In this document: positions 40,377 through 49,515 of the stretch, piece after piece
Layout: every line of letters starts with the position of its first letter
How positions within the stretch are numbered: the first letter of the stretch is position 1
DNA from: Comamonadaceae bacterium
GTDB lineage: Bacteria; Pseudomonadota; Gammaproteobacteria; Burkholderiales; Burkholderiaceae_C
Assembly (NCBI GenBank): GCA_027484575.1
Contig: JAIXSQ010000010.1
Coordinates: 186,001-250,000, forward strand
Length of the DNA stretch: 64,000 nucleotides
Direction: 5' to 3'
Notes under the pieces: generated by a model
Database searches by the model: none
What the model saw: the letters and a program-made list of their open reading frames with translations, nothing else
What the model was told of the DNA's origin: nothing
Made by a program: the position numbers and the translations under genes

Positions 40377-41249
40377 ATGAAACGCATCTTCCTGTTCCTC
40401 GCCACCAACCTCGCGGTGGTCGTGGTGCTGGGTGTCGTCGCCAGCCTGCTGGGCGTCAACCGGTACCTGACGGCGAACGGGCTGAACCTGGGCGCCCTGC
40501 TGGGCTTCGCCTTCATCATGGGCTTCGGCGGCGCGATCATCTCGCTGCTGATCTCCAAGCCCGTGGCCAAGTGGAGCTCGGGCGTGCAGGTCATCACCGG
40601 CGCCGAGGGCCCCGACGAGCGCTGGATCGTCGAGACCGTGCGCCGCTTCGCCGACAAGGCCGGCATCGGCATGCCCGAGGTCGGCATCTTCGAGGGCGAG
40701 CCCAACGCCTTCGCCACCGGCGCCTTCAAGAACAGCGCGCTGGTCGCGGTGTCCACCGGCCTGTTGCAGGGCATGACCCGCGACGAGGTCGAGGCCGTGA
40801 TCGGCCACGAGGTGGCGCACATCGCCAACGGCGACATGGTCACCATGACGCTGATCCAGGGCGTGATGAACACCTTCGTCGTGTTCCTCTCGCGCGTGGT
40901 CGGCTACCTCATCGACAGCTGGCTGAGCAAGGGCGAGCAGCGCAACGGCCCCGGCATCGGCTACTTCGTGACCACCATCGTGCTGGACATCGTCTTCGGC
41001 TTCCTGGCGGCGATCATCGTGGCCTGGTTCTCGCGCCAGCGCGAGTTCCGGGCCGACCGCGGCAGCGCCCAGCTGATGGGCCAGCGCCAGCCCATGATCA
41101 ACGCCCTGGCGCGCCTGGGTGGCATGGTGCCGGGCGAGCTGCCCAAGGGCCTGCAGGCCGCCGGCATCACCTCGGGCGTGGGCAAGCTGTTCAGCACCCA
41201 CCCGCCGATCGAGGAGCGCATCGCCGCGCTGCAGAACGCGCAGGGCTGA
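40377..41249 (+). CDS. htpX: Membrane metalloprotease HtpX
   Basis: 290 aa. Inner-membrane M48 zinc protease that degrades misfolded membrane proteins along with FtsH. It has two N-terminal helices, HEVAH in [14 protein letters not shown], two more helices (about 160-225) and the third ligand region EFRADRG. The ATG follows AACGGAG. Usually heat- or envelope-stress induced. Convergent with the wHTH-TPR regulator, with a strong hairpin between. Confidence 0.96.
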   Translation: MKRIFLFLATNLAVVVVLGVVASLLGVNRYLTANGLNLGALLGFAFIMGFGGAIISLLISKPVAKWSSGVQVITGAEGPDERWIVETVRRFADKAGIGMPEVGIFEGEPNAFATGAFKNSALVAVSTGLLQGMTRDEVEAVIGHEVAHIANGDMVTMTLIQGVMNTFVVFLSRVVGYLIDSWLSKGEQRNGPGIGYFVTTIVLDIVFGFLAAIIVAWFSRQREFRADRGSAQLMGQRQPMINALARLGGMVPGELPKGLQAAGITSGVGKLFSTHPPIEERIAALQNAQG

Positions 41250-41268
41250 ACGGCGCCCGCGCTTCCCA

Positions 41269-41294
41269 CGAAGGCCGCCTGCGGGCGGCCTTCG
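41269..41294. terminator. Bidirectional terminator between htpX and the wHTH-TPR gene
   Basis: CGAAGGCCGCC-TGCG-GGCGGCCTTCG is a perfect 11-bp stem with a 4-base loop between convergent genes (stops at 41249 and 41306). The T-run is short, as usual in GC-rich genomes. Confidence 0.7.
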
Positions 41295-41305
41295 TCATGG
41301 ATGGC

Positions 41306-42829
41306 TCAGGCGGATCCGCCCAGGAGCGGGCCCAGCCGCTCGGCCGCCCGCTTGCCGTGCGTCCAGGCGATCTCGGCCAGGGCCAGCGACGGGCTCAGCG
41401 CCCGCGCGGCCGCCAGCGCTCCGCGCGCCGCCTCGGCCTGCCCCTGCCGCTCCAGCACCACCGCCTCGAGCACCCGCGCCAGGTGGAAGCGCGGGTCGCG
41501 CCGCGCGGACAGGCGGGCCTCGGCCAGGGCGGCGTCCAGCTGCTCGGCCCGGGCGAGGAACAGGCCCAGCGCCCAGCCCCAGAAGCCCAGGCGCCGGTCG
41601 CGCGGGCTGATCGCCATGCCGCGCCGCATCCGTGCGATGCCGGCCTCGGCCCGGCCCTGCAGCACCAGCGCGGCGCCCAGCGCGACATGGGCCTGCGCAT
41701 TGCTCGGGTCCAGGTCGACCGCGCGCTGCAGCACCTCGACGCCGCGGTCGTGCCGGCCCAGGTCGCACAGCGCGCAGCCGGCGTAGCCCAGCACCTCCGA
41801 GCTGCCGTCGTCCAGGCCGATGGCCCGCTCGGCGGCCGCGAGCGCCTGGGCCACGCGTTCCTCGTCGTGCGGCAGCGTCGCGATGTTCATCGACAGGGCG
41901 GTCAGCAGGGCCAGGTGCGCATGGGCCAGGCCGAACACCGGGTCGCGCGCGATGGCGCGCTCCAGCTGCGCCCGTGCCTCGGCCATGGCCTCGCGGGTCC
42001 AGCCCTGCAGCGCGATCGCGCCGACCGCCTGCCGGTAGTGCGCCCAGGCGTCCAGGTTCTCCGGCCGCTGGCGCCGGATGTGCGCGATCTCGGCGCGCGT
42101 GAGTTCCGGCTCCAACTCCGCGATCAGCCCGCGCGCGATGTCCTCCTGCAGCAGCGGGGCCTGTTCGCGCGGACGCTCGAACCGGCCACTCCAGAGCAAT
42201 CGGCCCGTCGCCGCGTCGGTCAGCTGCGTGCCGATGCGCAGCAGCCCGCCCGCATCGCGCACGCTGCCCTCGACCACGTGCCGCACGCCCAGCTGGCGCG
42301 CGACCTCGGGCACCGCGGCGCCCTGGCCACGGAACGCGAACGACGAGGCGCGCGAGATCAGCACGAAGCCCGGCACCCGCGCCAGCAGCGCGATGACGTC
42401 CTCGGCCAGCCCGTCGGCCAGGAACTGCAGGCGCGGGTCGTCGGACAGGACGGCGAACGGCAGCACCGCGATGGTGGCCCGGCCTTCCGGCAGCGGCGCC
42501 GCAGCGGACACCGCGCCATCGGCCGCCGGCACCGCGCGCACCGGCAGGGCGAAGCGGTAGCCGCGTCCCGCCACGGTGGCGATGGCCTCGCGGCCCAGCA
42601 GCTTGCGCAGCGCCGACACCTGCACCGACAGGTTGTTCTCCTCGACCACCAGCCCCGGCCAGACCCGCGCGAGCAGTTCGTCCTTGGAGACCATGCGGTC
42701 GCGGTGTTCGACCAGGCACAGCAGCAGGTCGAAGGCGCGGCCACCGAGCGGCGCCGGCGCGCCGTCCGCCAGCAGCTGGCGTTCGCCGGGGCGCAGGTCC
42801 CAGCGGCCGAAGTGGAAGGAGTCCTGCAT
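41306..42829 (-). CDS. OmpR-type wHTH regulator with TPR repeats (CadC-like)
   Basis: 507 aa. The N-terminal winged helix (about 1-95; GRAFDLLLCLVEHRDRMVSK, NLSVQVSALRKLLG) is of the OmpR/CadC kind. A middle domain (about 115-255, TIAVLPFAVLSDDP) of the adenylate-cyclase-associated/TolB-like type follows, then several TPR repeats to the end. No transmembrane helix is seen, unlike CadC. It is divergent from an OsmC gene; a direct repeat lies between, so it may control itself or OsmC. Signal unknown. Confidence 0.85.
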   Translation of the reverse strand: MQDSFHFGRWDLRPGERQLLADGAPAPLGGRAFDLLLCLVEHRDRMVSKDELLARVWPGLVVEENNLSVQVSALRKLLGREAIATVAGRGYRFALPVRAVPAADGAVSAAAPLPEGRATIAVLPFAVLSDDPRLQFLADGLAEDVIALLARVPGFVLISRASSFAFRGQGAAVPEVARQLGVRHVVEGSVRDAGGLLRIGTQLTDAATGRLLWSGRFERPREQAPLLQEDIARGLIAELEPELTRAEIAHIRRQRPENLDAWAHYRQAVGAIALQGWTREAMAEARAQLERAIARDPVFGLAHAHLALLTALSMNIATLPHDEERVAQALAAAERAIGLDDGSSEVLGYAGCALCDLGRHDRGVEVLQRAVDLDPSNAQAHVALGAALVLQGRAEAGIARMRRGMAISPRDRRLGFWGWALGLFLARAEQLDAALAEARLSARRDPRFHLARVLEAVVLERQGQAEAARGALAAARALSPSLALAEIAWTHGKRAAERLGPLLGGSA

Positions 42830-42846
42830 GCGCGGTGGTGGGGCGG

Positions 42847-42861
42847 GCGGTTTAGCGGTTT
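42847..42861. promoter_or_regulatory. Direct repeat GCGGTTT-A-GCGGTTT
   Basis: Two perfect 7-bp units 8 bp apart lie 18 bp upstream of the wHTH-TPR start, in the region shared with osmC. OmpR-type winged helices bind direct repeats, so this is a candidate site. The spacing is shorter than in PhoB or OmpR boxes. Confidence 0.35.
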
Positions 42862-42937
42862 CTTAGGAACGGCAAAGGACGCGGCGGGCGCCGGTCCGTA
42901 CTCTAGCCCCTGCCTCGACCTTCCAAGGAGACCCGCC

Positions 42938-43459
42938 ATGACCAGCCTCGTCGCCCGCGCCCAGTCGGACCTGCGGGCCCGCTACAAGGAGATCCCCGAC
43001 CTGGCCTGCACGCACAGCCAGGCCGTCACCGGCGGGGTGCACCCGACCGATCCCTTCCACGGCCAGGTGCGGCCCGGTCCGCACGGTCCGGCCATCGCCT
43101 ACGGCACCCACGCCGCGGTGGGCGGCCCGTATGACGCGCCGTGCCCGGGCGACCTGATGTGCGCGGCCCTGGCCGCCTGCATGGACTCGTCGATCCGCCT
43201 GGTGGCGAACCTGCTGGGCGTGGAACTGCTGGCGCTGGAGGTGCGGGTGCAGGGCACCCTGGACGTGCGGGGCGCCCTGGGCATCGGCAAGGACGTGCCG
43301 GTGGGCTTCCAGGCCGTCGCCTCGCACGTGCGCCTGAAGGCGCGCGACGGCACCCCGCCCGAGCAGCTGGCCCAGCTGCGCGCCGCCGTCGAGCGCTGCT
43401 GCGTGGTGGCGCGCACGCTGCAGGCGCCGCCGGCGCTGCACACGACCTTCGAGACCTGA
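42938..43459 (+). CDS. OsmC-family protein
   Basis: 173 aa. OsmC/Ohr-fold protein, usually a thiol peroxidase. Cys residues in PCPGDLMCAALAACMDSS and VERCCVVARTL match the two redox-active positions of the family. AAGGAG is 7 nt before the ATG. Divergent from the wHTH-TPR regulator. The branch is not typical Ohr, so the substrate is open. Confidence 0.87.
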   Translation: MTSLVARAQSDLRARYKEIPDLACTHSQAVTGGVHPTDPFHGQVRPGPHGPAIAYGTHAAVGGPYDAPCPGDLMCAALAACMDSSIRLVANLLGVELLALEVRVQGTLDVRGALGIGKDVPVGFQAVASHVRLKARDGTPPEQLAQLRAAVERCCVVARTLQAPPALHTTFET

Positions 43460-43526
43460 GCGCCGGCGGCACGGCGTGCCGGCCCCCGCAGCCCCGGCCG
43501 CGGCCGGCTGGTGCAGACTGCGGCCC

Positions 43527-44096
43527 ATGCCGCCCGACACCCGCAGCCCTTCGGCCCGCGACCTGCAGTCCGCGCGCGACCAGTGGTCCTGGCGCGGCGA
43601 GGCGCGCCCTCCCTTCGCGGCCGAGCCCGGGCCCGGCCAGACGAGCGTGTGGGACTTCCCGCGCCCGCCACGGCTGGCCCCCGAGCCGCGCGAGGTCCGC
43701 ATCGCCTGGGGCGGCCGGCTGGTGGCCTGCAGCACGCGCACGGTGCGGGTGCTGGAGACCGCGCATCCGCCGACCTACTACATCCCCTGGGACGACGTCG
43801 CGCGCGAGCTGCTGCAGCCCGCGCCCGGCGGGTCGTTCTGCGAGTGGAAAGGGCCGGCACGCTACTGGAGCGTGGTGGACGCCGGCCGCGCCCTGCCCGC
43901 GCACGCCTGGAGCTATCCCCAGCCGCTGCCCGGGGCCGAGCCCCTGGCCGGCTGCGTCGCGTTCTACGCGCGCGAGCTGGACTGCAGCGTCGGCGGGCTG
44001 GCTGCGACGCCACAGCCGGGCGGCTTCTACGGCGGCTGGGTGACGCCCGACCTGGCGGGCCCGTTCAAGGGCGAGCCCGGCAGCCAGGGCTGGTGA
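43527..44096 (+). CDS. DUF427-family protein
   Basis: 189 aa. The domain of unknown function DUF427 is visible from about 60 to 165 (RLVACSTRTVRVLETAHPPT, then YYIPWDDV and CEWKGPARYW). The ATG is preferred over an upstream GTG-type extension, which is Pro/Ala-rich. No active-site motif is recognisable. It is convergent with the HiPIP gene. Confidence 0.8.
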   Translation: MPPDTRSPSARDLQSARDQWSWRGEARPPFAAEPGPGQTSVWDFPRPPRLAPEPREVRIAWGGRLVACSTRTVRVLETAHPPTYYIPWDDVARELLQPAPGGSFCEWKGPARYWSVVDAGRALPAHAWSYPQPLPGAEPLAGCVAFYARELDCSVGGLAATPQPGGFYGGWVTPDLAGPFKGEPGSQGW

Positions 44097-44111
44097 GCCG
44101 CCGGCCGGGCT

Positions 44112-44582
44112 TCAGGTCTTCTTGACCCAGGAGCGGCACCAGCCACCGGCGGCCACGCGCTTGCCCTGGAACAGGGGGCACGGCCCGGTGTCGGCCGACG
44201 CGGTGCCCTGGTACAGCGCGCAGTTGGCGCAGCGGCTGCCCTCGACGTAGTTCGTGGACTTGGCCTTGTCGACGCGCGCGGCGTCGGACACGTACCCCAG
44301 GGCCACGGCCTGCGGCTCCTTCTCGTCCACCAGCGCGCCGCCGGCGACGGCCGGTGCGGCGGGGGCGGCCGCAGCCGGTGCCGCGGCCGGCGGGGGCGGG
44401 CTGGCGGGAGTGGCCGCCGCCGCAGGTGCGGGTTCGGGTGCGGGTGCGGGTGCCGGTGGCGATGCAGGCGCGGCTGCGGAAGGTCCGGGTGCCGGTGCCG
44501 GTGCGGGCGAACAGGCCGCGAGCATGGCCGTGCCGGCCAGCGGGGCGAGTTCCAGGAAGCGTCGGCGGGTGGTGGGCTGCAT
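44112..44582 (-). CDS. High-potential iron-sulfur protein (HiPIP), Tat-lipoprotein form
   Basis: 156 aa. A twin-arginine leader (TTRRRFLELAPLAG) ends in a lipobox (MLAAC, C24), suggesting Tat export and lipid anchoring. About 60 residues of almost only Ala and Pro follow as a tether. The C-terminal 70 residues are a HiPIP domain with four ligands: CANC, CPLF and GGWC. HiPIPs carry electrons in the periplasm. The anchor and long tether are unusual for the family. Confidence 0.87.
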   Translation of the reverse strand: MQPTTRRRFLELAPLAGTAMLAACSPAPAPAPGPSAAAPASPPAPAPAPEPAPAAAATPASPPPPAAAPAAAAPAAPAVAGGALVDEKEPQAVALGYVSDAARVDKAKSTNYVEGSRCANCALYQGTASADTGPCPLFQGKRVAAGGWCRSWVKKT

Positions 44583-44704
44583 GGCGAACTCCTGTGTCCG
44601 AAGGACACGACAGCCATGGTGGCACGGCGCGCGCCGCGCGTGGGGCCTTCGCCCCGCCGTCCTGCGGCGGCCGAGCTGCCGCCGCCCGGTCGGGGCGGTG
44701 GCGC

Positions 44705-45604
44705 TCAGGCCACCAGCGCCCGCACCTCGCCCACGTCCATCCCGTACATCTCCGCGAACTCGGCCACGCTCTTGCCGCTGGCCGTGTAGGCGCGCTTGAG
44801 CGCCTCGGCGCGGGCGCTCTGCGCGCCCAGCTGCAGCAGCGCGTCGTCGAGCAGCGCGCGGGCCCAGTCGGCGCCGCCGCCGAACTTCTCGCGGTAGCCG
44901 TCGCGCCCGAGGCCGCTGGCCTGCACCGCGCGCACCAGCTGCGCCACCGCGCGCTCGCGGGCGGCCGGCTCCTGCGGCGTGTCCTTCTTGCGGCGGTACA
45001 GCTCGACGATGGCGTGCTGCACGTGCTCGGGCGCGGCCGGGTCGGTGGGCTGGCCCTGCAGGTCGTGGCGGGGCAGGCCCGAGGCCACGGCCTCGAGGTA
45101 GCGGTTGCTGCGGGTGTGCAGGCCCAGCGCGACCTTCAGCTCCTCGGCCGGCAGCTGCTCGGGATGGGCCGCGCGCAGGTCCTCGTAGATGCCCACCTTC
45201 AGCGGCAGGAACCGGGCGCCGAACAGGCCGGGGTACAGGGTGAACAGGGTCTGCAGCAGCGGATGCGTGGGCCGGGCAGGCTTGCGCTGCTCGCGCCGGT
45301 CCTTCCTGGCCTGGCCGGGCGCCTGCGGCGACGCGGCGGCCGTGGCGGGGCCGCGCGGCTGCCCGCCGCCCTGGCCCCGGCCGCCGCGGCTGCCGCGGCG
45401 GCGTTCGCCGCGCGCGGCGGGTTCGGTGGGCGCCTGGCCCTCGGCGGTCCCTGGGCGTTCGCCGCGCTCGCCGCGGGTGGGTGCCTGCGCCGCAGCGTCG
45501 GTCGCGGCGGGCGCCGCCTGCGCGGCCTCGGCCGGTGCCGGTGCCGGTGCCGGCGCGTGGTGCGGTTGCTGCGGCTCGGCGGCCGGCGTGGTGCTCTCGG
45601 TCAT
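44705..45604 (-). CDS. ProQ/FinO-domain RNA chaperone
   Basis: 299 aa. The first 105 residues are disordered, Ala/Pro then Arg/Gly-rich (RGERRRGSRGGRGQGGG). The ProQ/FinO domain follows (about 108-215, LFTLYPGLFGARFLPLKVGI, IYEDLRAAHPEQLP). A C-terminal helical tail ends KSVAEFAEMYGMDVGEV. The domain binds structured sRNAs and mRNA 3' ends. It is 23 bp downstream of the flavoprotein gene. Confidence 0.87.
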   Translation of the reverse strand: MTESTTPAAEPQQPHHAPAPAPAPAEAAQAAPAATDAAAQAPTRGERGERPGTAEGQAPTEPAARGERRRGSRGGRGQGGGQPRGPATAAASPQAPGQARKDRREQRKPARPTHPLLQTLFTLYPGLFGARFLPLKVGIYEDLRAAHPEQLPAEELKVALGLHTRSNRYLEAVASGLPRHDLQGQPTDPAAPEHVQHAIVELYRRKKDTPQEPAARERAVAQLVRAVQASGLGRDGYREKFGGGADWARALLDDALLQLGAQSARAEALKRAYTASGKSVAEFAEMYGMDVGEVRALVA

Positions 45605-45627
45605 GCGTGTGTCTGGAAGGAAAGGGG

Positions 45628-47277
45628 TCAGGCCGCGACGGGGACGGCGGTGGCGGCGATGCTGCGGGCGACGGCCTCGCCGACGCGGATGCCGTCGACG
45701 CCGGCCGACAAGATGCCGCCCGCGTAGCCGGCACCCTCGCCGGCGGGGTACAGGCCGCGCACGTTCAGGCTCTGGAAGTCCTCGCCGCGCGTGACGCGCA
45801 GCGGCGAGGAGGTGCGGGTCTCGACGCCGGTCATCACCGCGTCGGGCCGGTCGAAGCCGGGGATCTTGCGGCCGAAGGCGGGCAGCGCCTCGCGCATGGC
45901 CTCGATGGCGAAGGCGGGCAGCACCTCGCCCAGGTCGCCCAGCGTCACGCCGGGCTTGTACGAGGGGATCACCTCGCCGAACTGGCTGGAGGCGCGGCCG
46001 GCCAGCAGGTCGCCCACCAGCTGGCCGGGGGCGTTGTAGTTGGAGCCGCCGGCCAGGTAGGCCTTGCTCTCCAGCGCGCGCTGGAAGTCCACGCCCGCCA
46101 GCGGTCCCCCGGGATAGTCGGTGGGATCGATGCTCACCACGATGCCGGCATTGGCGTTGCGCTCGTTGCGCGAGTACTGGCTCATGCCGTTGGTCACCAC
46201 GCGCTGCGGCTCGGACGTCGCCGCCACCACCGTGCCGCCCGGGCACATGCAGAAGCTGTAGACCGCCCGCCCGTTGCTGGCGTGGTGCACCAGCTTGTAG
46301 TCGGCCGCCCCCAGCAGCGGGTGGCCGGCATGGCGGCCCCAGCGGGCGCGGTCGATCATGCCCTGCGGGTGCTCGATGCGCACGCCGATGGAGAACGGCT
46401 TGGGCTCCAGGTAGGCGCCGGCTTCGTGCAGCGCGGCGAAGCTGTCGCGCGAGCTGTGGCCCAGGGCCAGCACCACCTGGTCGGCGCGCAGCTGCCAGTC
46501 GCTGCCGGTGGCCAGGTCGTGCACCCGCAGGCCGCGCAGCGCGCCGTCCTCGACCTCGAAACCGGTCACGCGTTGCTGGAAGCGGATCTCGCCGCCCAGC
46601 GACAGGATCTGCTCGCGCAGGTGCTCGACCACCTTGACCAGCTTGAAGGTGCCGATGTGCGGGTGCGCGGCCCACAGGATCTCGGGCGGCGCGCCGGCGT
46701 TCACGAATTCGTGCATGACCTTGCGGCCCAGCCAGCGCGGGTCCTTGATCTGGCTGTACAGCTTGCCGTCGGAGAACAGGCCCGCGCCGCCCTCGCCGAA
46801 CTGCACGTTGCTCTCGGGCTGCAGCACGCGCTGGCGCCACAGGCCCCAGGTGTCCTTGGTGCGCTGGCGCACCGGCTTGCCGCGCTCCAGCACGATGGGC
46901 TTGAGGCCCATCTGCGCCAGCACCAGCGCGGCAAAGATGCCGCAGGGCCCGAAGCCCACCACCACCGGCCGCACCGCCGGCGCGGCGTCGAACACCACCG
47001 GCGGGCGCCACTGCATGTCGGGCGTGGGCTGCACATGCGGATGCCTGGTGAACCGGGCCAGCAGGCCGGGCTCGAGCGCCGGGTCGGCCAGCACGAGGTC
47101 GACGATGTAGACCGCCAGCAGCTCGGGCTTGCGGGCGTCGAAGCTGCGCTTGAAGACGGTCAGCGAGGCGATGGCGCCGGGCGCGAGGCCCAGCACCTGG
47201 GCAGCCAGCGGCACCAGCGCCGGGACGGGGTCTTCGGCGTGGGCGAGCGGCAGCTTGAGTTCGGAGAGGCGGAGCAT
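45628..47277 (-). CDS. FAD-dependent dehydrogenase (COG2509-like)
   Basis: 549 aa. An N-terminal domain of about 100 residues precedes a dinucleotide-binding loop VVVGFGPCGIFAALVLAQMG (about 104-123). FGEGGAGLFSDGKLYSQIKD and YSFCMCPGGTVVAATSE match the uncharacterised COG2509 flavoproteins. The substrate is unknown. It reads into the ProQ-like gene. Confidence 0.87.
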   Translation of the reverse strand: MLRLSELKLPLAHAEDPVPALVPLAAQVLGLAPGAIASLTVFKRSFDARKPELLAVYIVDLVLADPALEPGLLARFTRHPHVQPTPDMQWRPPVVFDAAPAVRPVVVGFGPCGIFAALVLAQMGLKPIVLERGKPVRQRTKDTWGLWRQRVLQPESNVQFGEGGAGLFSDGKLYSQIKDPRWLGRKVMHEFVNAGAPPEILWAAHPHIGTFKLVKVVEHLREQILSLGGEIRFQQRVTGFEVEDGALRGLRVHDLATGSDWQLRADQVVLALGHSSRDSFAALHEAGAYLEPKPFSIGVRIEHPQGMIDRARWGRHAGHPLLGAADYKLVHHASNGRAVYSFCMCPGGTVVAATSEPQRVVTNGMSQYSRNERNANAGIVVSIDPTDYPGGPLAGVDFQRALESKAYLAGGSNYNAPGQLVGDLLAGRASSQFGEVIPSYKPGVTLGDLGEVLPAFAIEAMREALPAFGRKIPGFDRPDAVMTGVETRTSSPLRVTRGEDFQSLNVRGLYPAGEGAGYAGGILSAGVDGIRVGEAVARSIAATAVPVAA

Positions 47278-47349
47278 GGTGGGTCGTGGCTTGTGGCGAT
47301 CAAGCGGACGGCCTGCGGCAGGTGCCGCGAGGTGCAGGGCGCGATTGTC

Positions 47350-48270
47350 TCAGGGCGCGGGCAGGAAGCCCTCGACCGACAGGTAGCGCTCGCCGGTGTC
47401 GTAGTTGAAGCCCAGCACGGTGGCGCCGGCGGGCAGCTCGGGCAACTTCTGCGCGATGGCCGCCAGCGTGGCACCCGAGGAGATGCCCACCAGCATGCCT
47501 TCCTCGCGGGCGGCGCGGCGCGCCATCTCGCGGGCCGGCTCGGCATCGACCTGGATCACGCCGTCGAGCACGGTGGTGTCCAGGTTCTTCGGCACGAAGC
47601 CGGCGCCGATGCCCTGGATCGGGTGCGGCGCGGGCTGGCCGCCGGAGATGACGGGCGAGGCGACGGGCTCGACCGCGTAGACCTTCAGCCGGGGCCAGGC
47701 CTGCTTGAGCACGCGCGCGCAGCCGGTGAGGTGGCCGCCGGTGCCCACGCCGGTGATCAGCGCGTCGACGCCCTGCGGGAAGTCCTCCAGGATCTCCTGG
47801 GCCGTGGTGCGCACGTGCACCTCGATGTTGGCCGGGTTCTCGAACTGCTGGGGCATCCAGGCGCCGGGCGTCGCGGCGACGATCTCCTGCGCGCGGGCGA
47901 TGGCGCCCTTCATGCCCTTCTCGCGCGGGGTCAGGTCGAAGCGTGCGCCGTAGGCCAGCATCAGGCGGCGGCGCTCGATGGACATGCTGTCGGGCATGAC
48001 CAGCACCAGCTGGTAGCCCTTGACCGCGGCCACCATCGCCAGGCCGATGCCGGTGTTGCCCGAGGTGGGCTCGACGATGGTGCCGCCGGGCTTGAGCTGC
48101 CCGCTGCGCTCGGCATCCTCGACCATGGCCAGCGCGATGCGGTCCTTGATCGAGCCGCCCGGGTTGCTGCGCTCGGACTTGATCCACACCTGGTGGCTGC
48201 TGCCGAACAGGCGGTTGACGCGCACGTGCGGGGTGCGGCCGATGGTCTGCAGGATGGAGTCGGCTTTCAT
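47350..48270 (-). CDS. cysK: Cysteine synthase A (O-acetylserine sulfhydrylase)
   Basis: 306 aa. PLP enzyme making cysteine from O-acetylserine and sulfide. The PLP Lys lies in [12 protein letters not shown], the substrate loop is [10 protein letters not shown] and the phosphate loop is [11 protein letters not shown]. The Ser in [10 protein letters not shown] contacts the pyridine nitrogen. Choice of CysK over CysM is by overall pattern. It is divergent from rnpB, about 57 bp between starts. Confidence 0.92.
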   Translation of the reverse strand: MKADSILQTIGRTPHVRVNRLFGSSHQVWIKSERSNPGGSIKDRIALAMVEDAERSGQLKPGGTIVEPTSGNTGIGLAMVAAVKGYQLVLVMPDSMSIERRRLMLAYGARFDLTPREKGMKGAIARAQEIVAATPGAWMPQQFENPANIEVHVRTTAQEILEDFPQGVDALITGVGTGGHLTGCARVLKQAWPRLKVYAVEPVASPVISGGQPAPHPIQGIGAGFVPKNLDTTVLDGVIQVDAEPAREMARRAAREEGMLVGISSGATLAAIAQKLPELPAGATVLGFNYDTGERYLSVEGFLPAP

Positions 48271-48314
48271 GGCTGGGCTGCCTCGGGTGGTCGGGGTGGG
48301 GCGGACGATTGTCC

Positions 48315-48320
48315 GATAAT
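48315..48320 (+). promoter_or_regulatory. -10 box of rnpB
   Basis: GATAAT ends 7 nt before the predicted 5' end of RNase P RNA (48328). This spacing is a useful calibration for the same kind of box before protein genes. Confidence 0.6.
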
Positions 48321-48327
48321 CGCGCCC

Positions 48328-48706
48328 GTGGAGCGGGCCGGGCCGCCGCTGGTGCGATCGTGGAAACACGGCACCGGAGGAACGTCCGGACTGCACAGGG
48401 CAGCGTAGCAGGCAACACCTGTCCACCGTGAGGTGAGGATCAGAGCAACAGAGACGAGTCCGCGTTGCGTCGCGGACTCGCACCGGAGGCGCAAGCCGAA
48501 GGTACGAGTCCATCAGCGACGCAAGGCGGGGTGAAACGGGCAATCTCTACGCGCAGCAACACCAAATAGGCCAGCGTCGATGCGGCTCCGCGGAGCTGGC
48601 GGGTAGGTGGCACCGAGCCGGGTGGGCGACCCCCGGCCCAGAGGAATGGCGGCCACGGCACGGGCAACCGTGCTGCACAGAATCCGGCGTACAGGCCGGC
48701 TCCACA
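48328..48706 (+). ncRNA. rnpB: RNase P RNA (bacterial class A)
   Basis: Catalytic RNA that trims tRNA 5' ends. Diagnostic conserved segments are GGAGGAACGTCCGGACTGCA (from 48377), AGAGGAATGGCGGCCACG (from 48640) and CACAGAATCCGGCGTACAGG (from 48676). The 5' GTGGAGCGGGCC pairs with the 3' GGCCGGCTCCAC with one mismatch, giving the P1 helix and fixing both ends to within a few bases. A short T-run follows at 48708-48712. Frames read across it are not genes. Confidence 0.95.
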
Positions 48707-48741
48707 CTTTTTCCAGGCACCGTGCGCAAGGCGCGCACGGC

Positions 48742-49479
48742 TCAGCCGCCCGGCCCGCGCCGGGCCGATGCGAGCCAGGCGCGCGCGGGCAGGCCCCAGC
48801 GCGCCTCGATGGCCGCGGCACGCCCGGCCAGCACGGCGTCGCCGGGCACCGGCGCGCACGGCGCGACCACCACCACGTTGCCGGCCGCATCGGTCGGCGG
48901 GAACTGCCACACCGCCGTGGGCCGCAGGCCGCGGCGCAGCGCCGCGAGGCTGGCGGGGCGGTCCAGCCGCTCGCCCACGAGGTTGGCCACCAGCGTGCCG
49001 CCGGGGCGCAGCGCGGCGCGGCAGTGCGCGTAGACGGCATCGCCGTCCAGCACGGGCGCCTGCACCTGCGCGTCGTAGGCATCGAGCTGCAGCACGTCGC
49101 AGCTGCCCTGCTGCGCCGGCTCGGCGATCCAGTCGCGCGCATCGGCCTGCACCACGTGCAGGCCGTCACCGTCCGCTGGCAGGTCGAAGTGGGCGCGGCA
49201 GGCGGCGACCACACCGGCGTCGATCTCGACCGCGGTGGCGTGCACGCCGAGCACCCGGTGCGCGTGGCGCGTCAGCGACCCCGCGCCCAGGCCCAGCGTG
49301 GCCAGCCGCAGGCCGGCCAGGTGGTCGGGGTCGTGGAACAGCAGCCAGGCGCACATCTGCACCGCATAGGCCAGCTCCAGCCGGTCGGGCGCGTCCAGCC
49401 GCATCGCGCCCTGCACCCAGCCGGTGCCCAGGCGCAGCAGGCGCAGGCCCTCAGCCTCGGTGATCGCGATGCGGGTCAT
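48742..49479 (-). CDS. Spermidine-synthase-like methyltransferase-fold protein
   Basis: 245 aa. Rossmann-type fold with the glycine loop ATLGLGAGSLTRHAHRV (about 60-76), acidic residue AVEIDAGVV and LQLDAYDAQV near the active site. It resembles polyamine aminopropyltransferases (SpeE) but lacks the full N-terminal domain, so real substrate is uncertain. A TAGGCT box ends 6 nt before the ATG. It is convergent with rnpB. Confidence 0.78.
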   Translation of the reverse strand: MTRIAITEAEGLRLLRLGTGWVQGAMRLDAPDRLELAYAVQMCAWLLFHDPDHLAGLRLATLGLGAGSLTRHAHRVLGVHATAVEIDAGVVAACRAHFDLPADGDGLHVVQADARDWIAEPAQQGSCDVLQLDAYDAQVQAPVLDGDAVYAHCRAALRPGGTLVANLVGERLDRPASLAALRRGLRPTAVWQFPPTDAAGNVVVVAPCAPVPGDAVLAGRAAAIEARWGLPARAWLASARRGPGG

Positions 49480-49515
49480 GCGGCGAGCCTACCGCGGCCG
49501 CCGCGGCCGCCTGGC

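Noticed and set aside
48328..48706. Short open frames on both strands between cysK and the spermidine-synthase-like gene
   Set aside because: The region is RNase P RNA, with all conserved cores; the frames are incidental.
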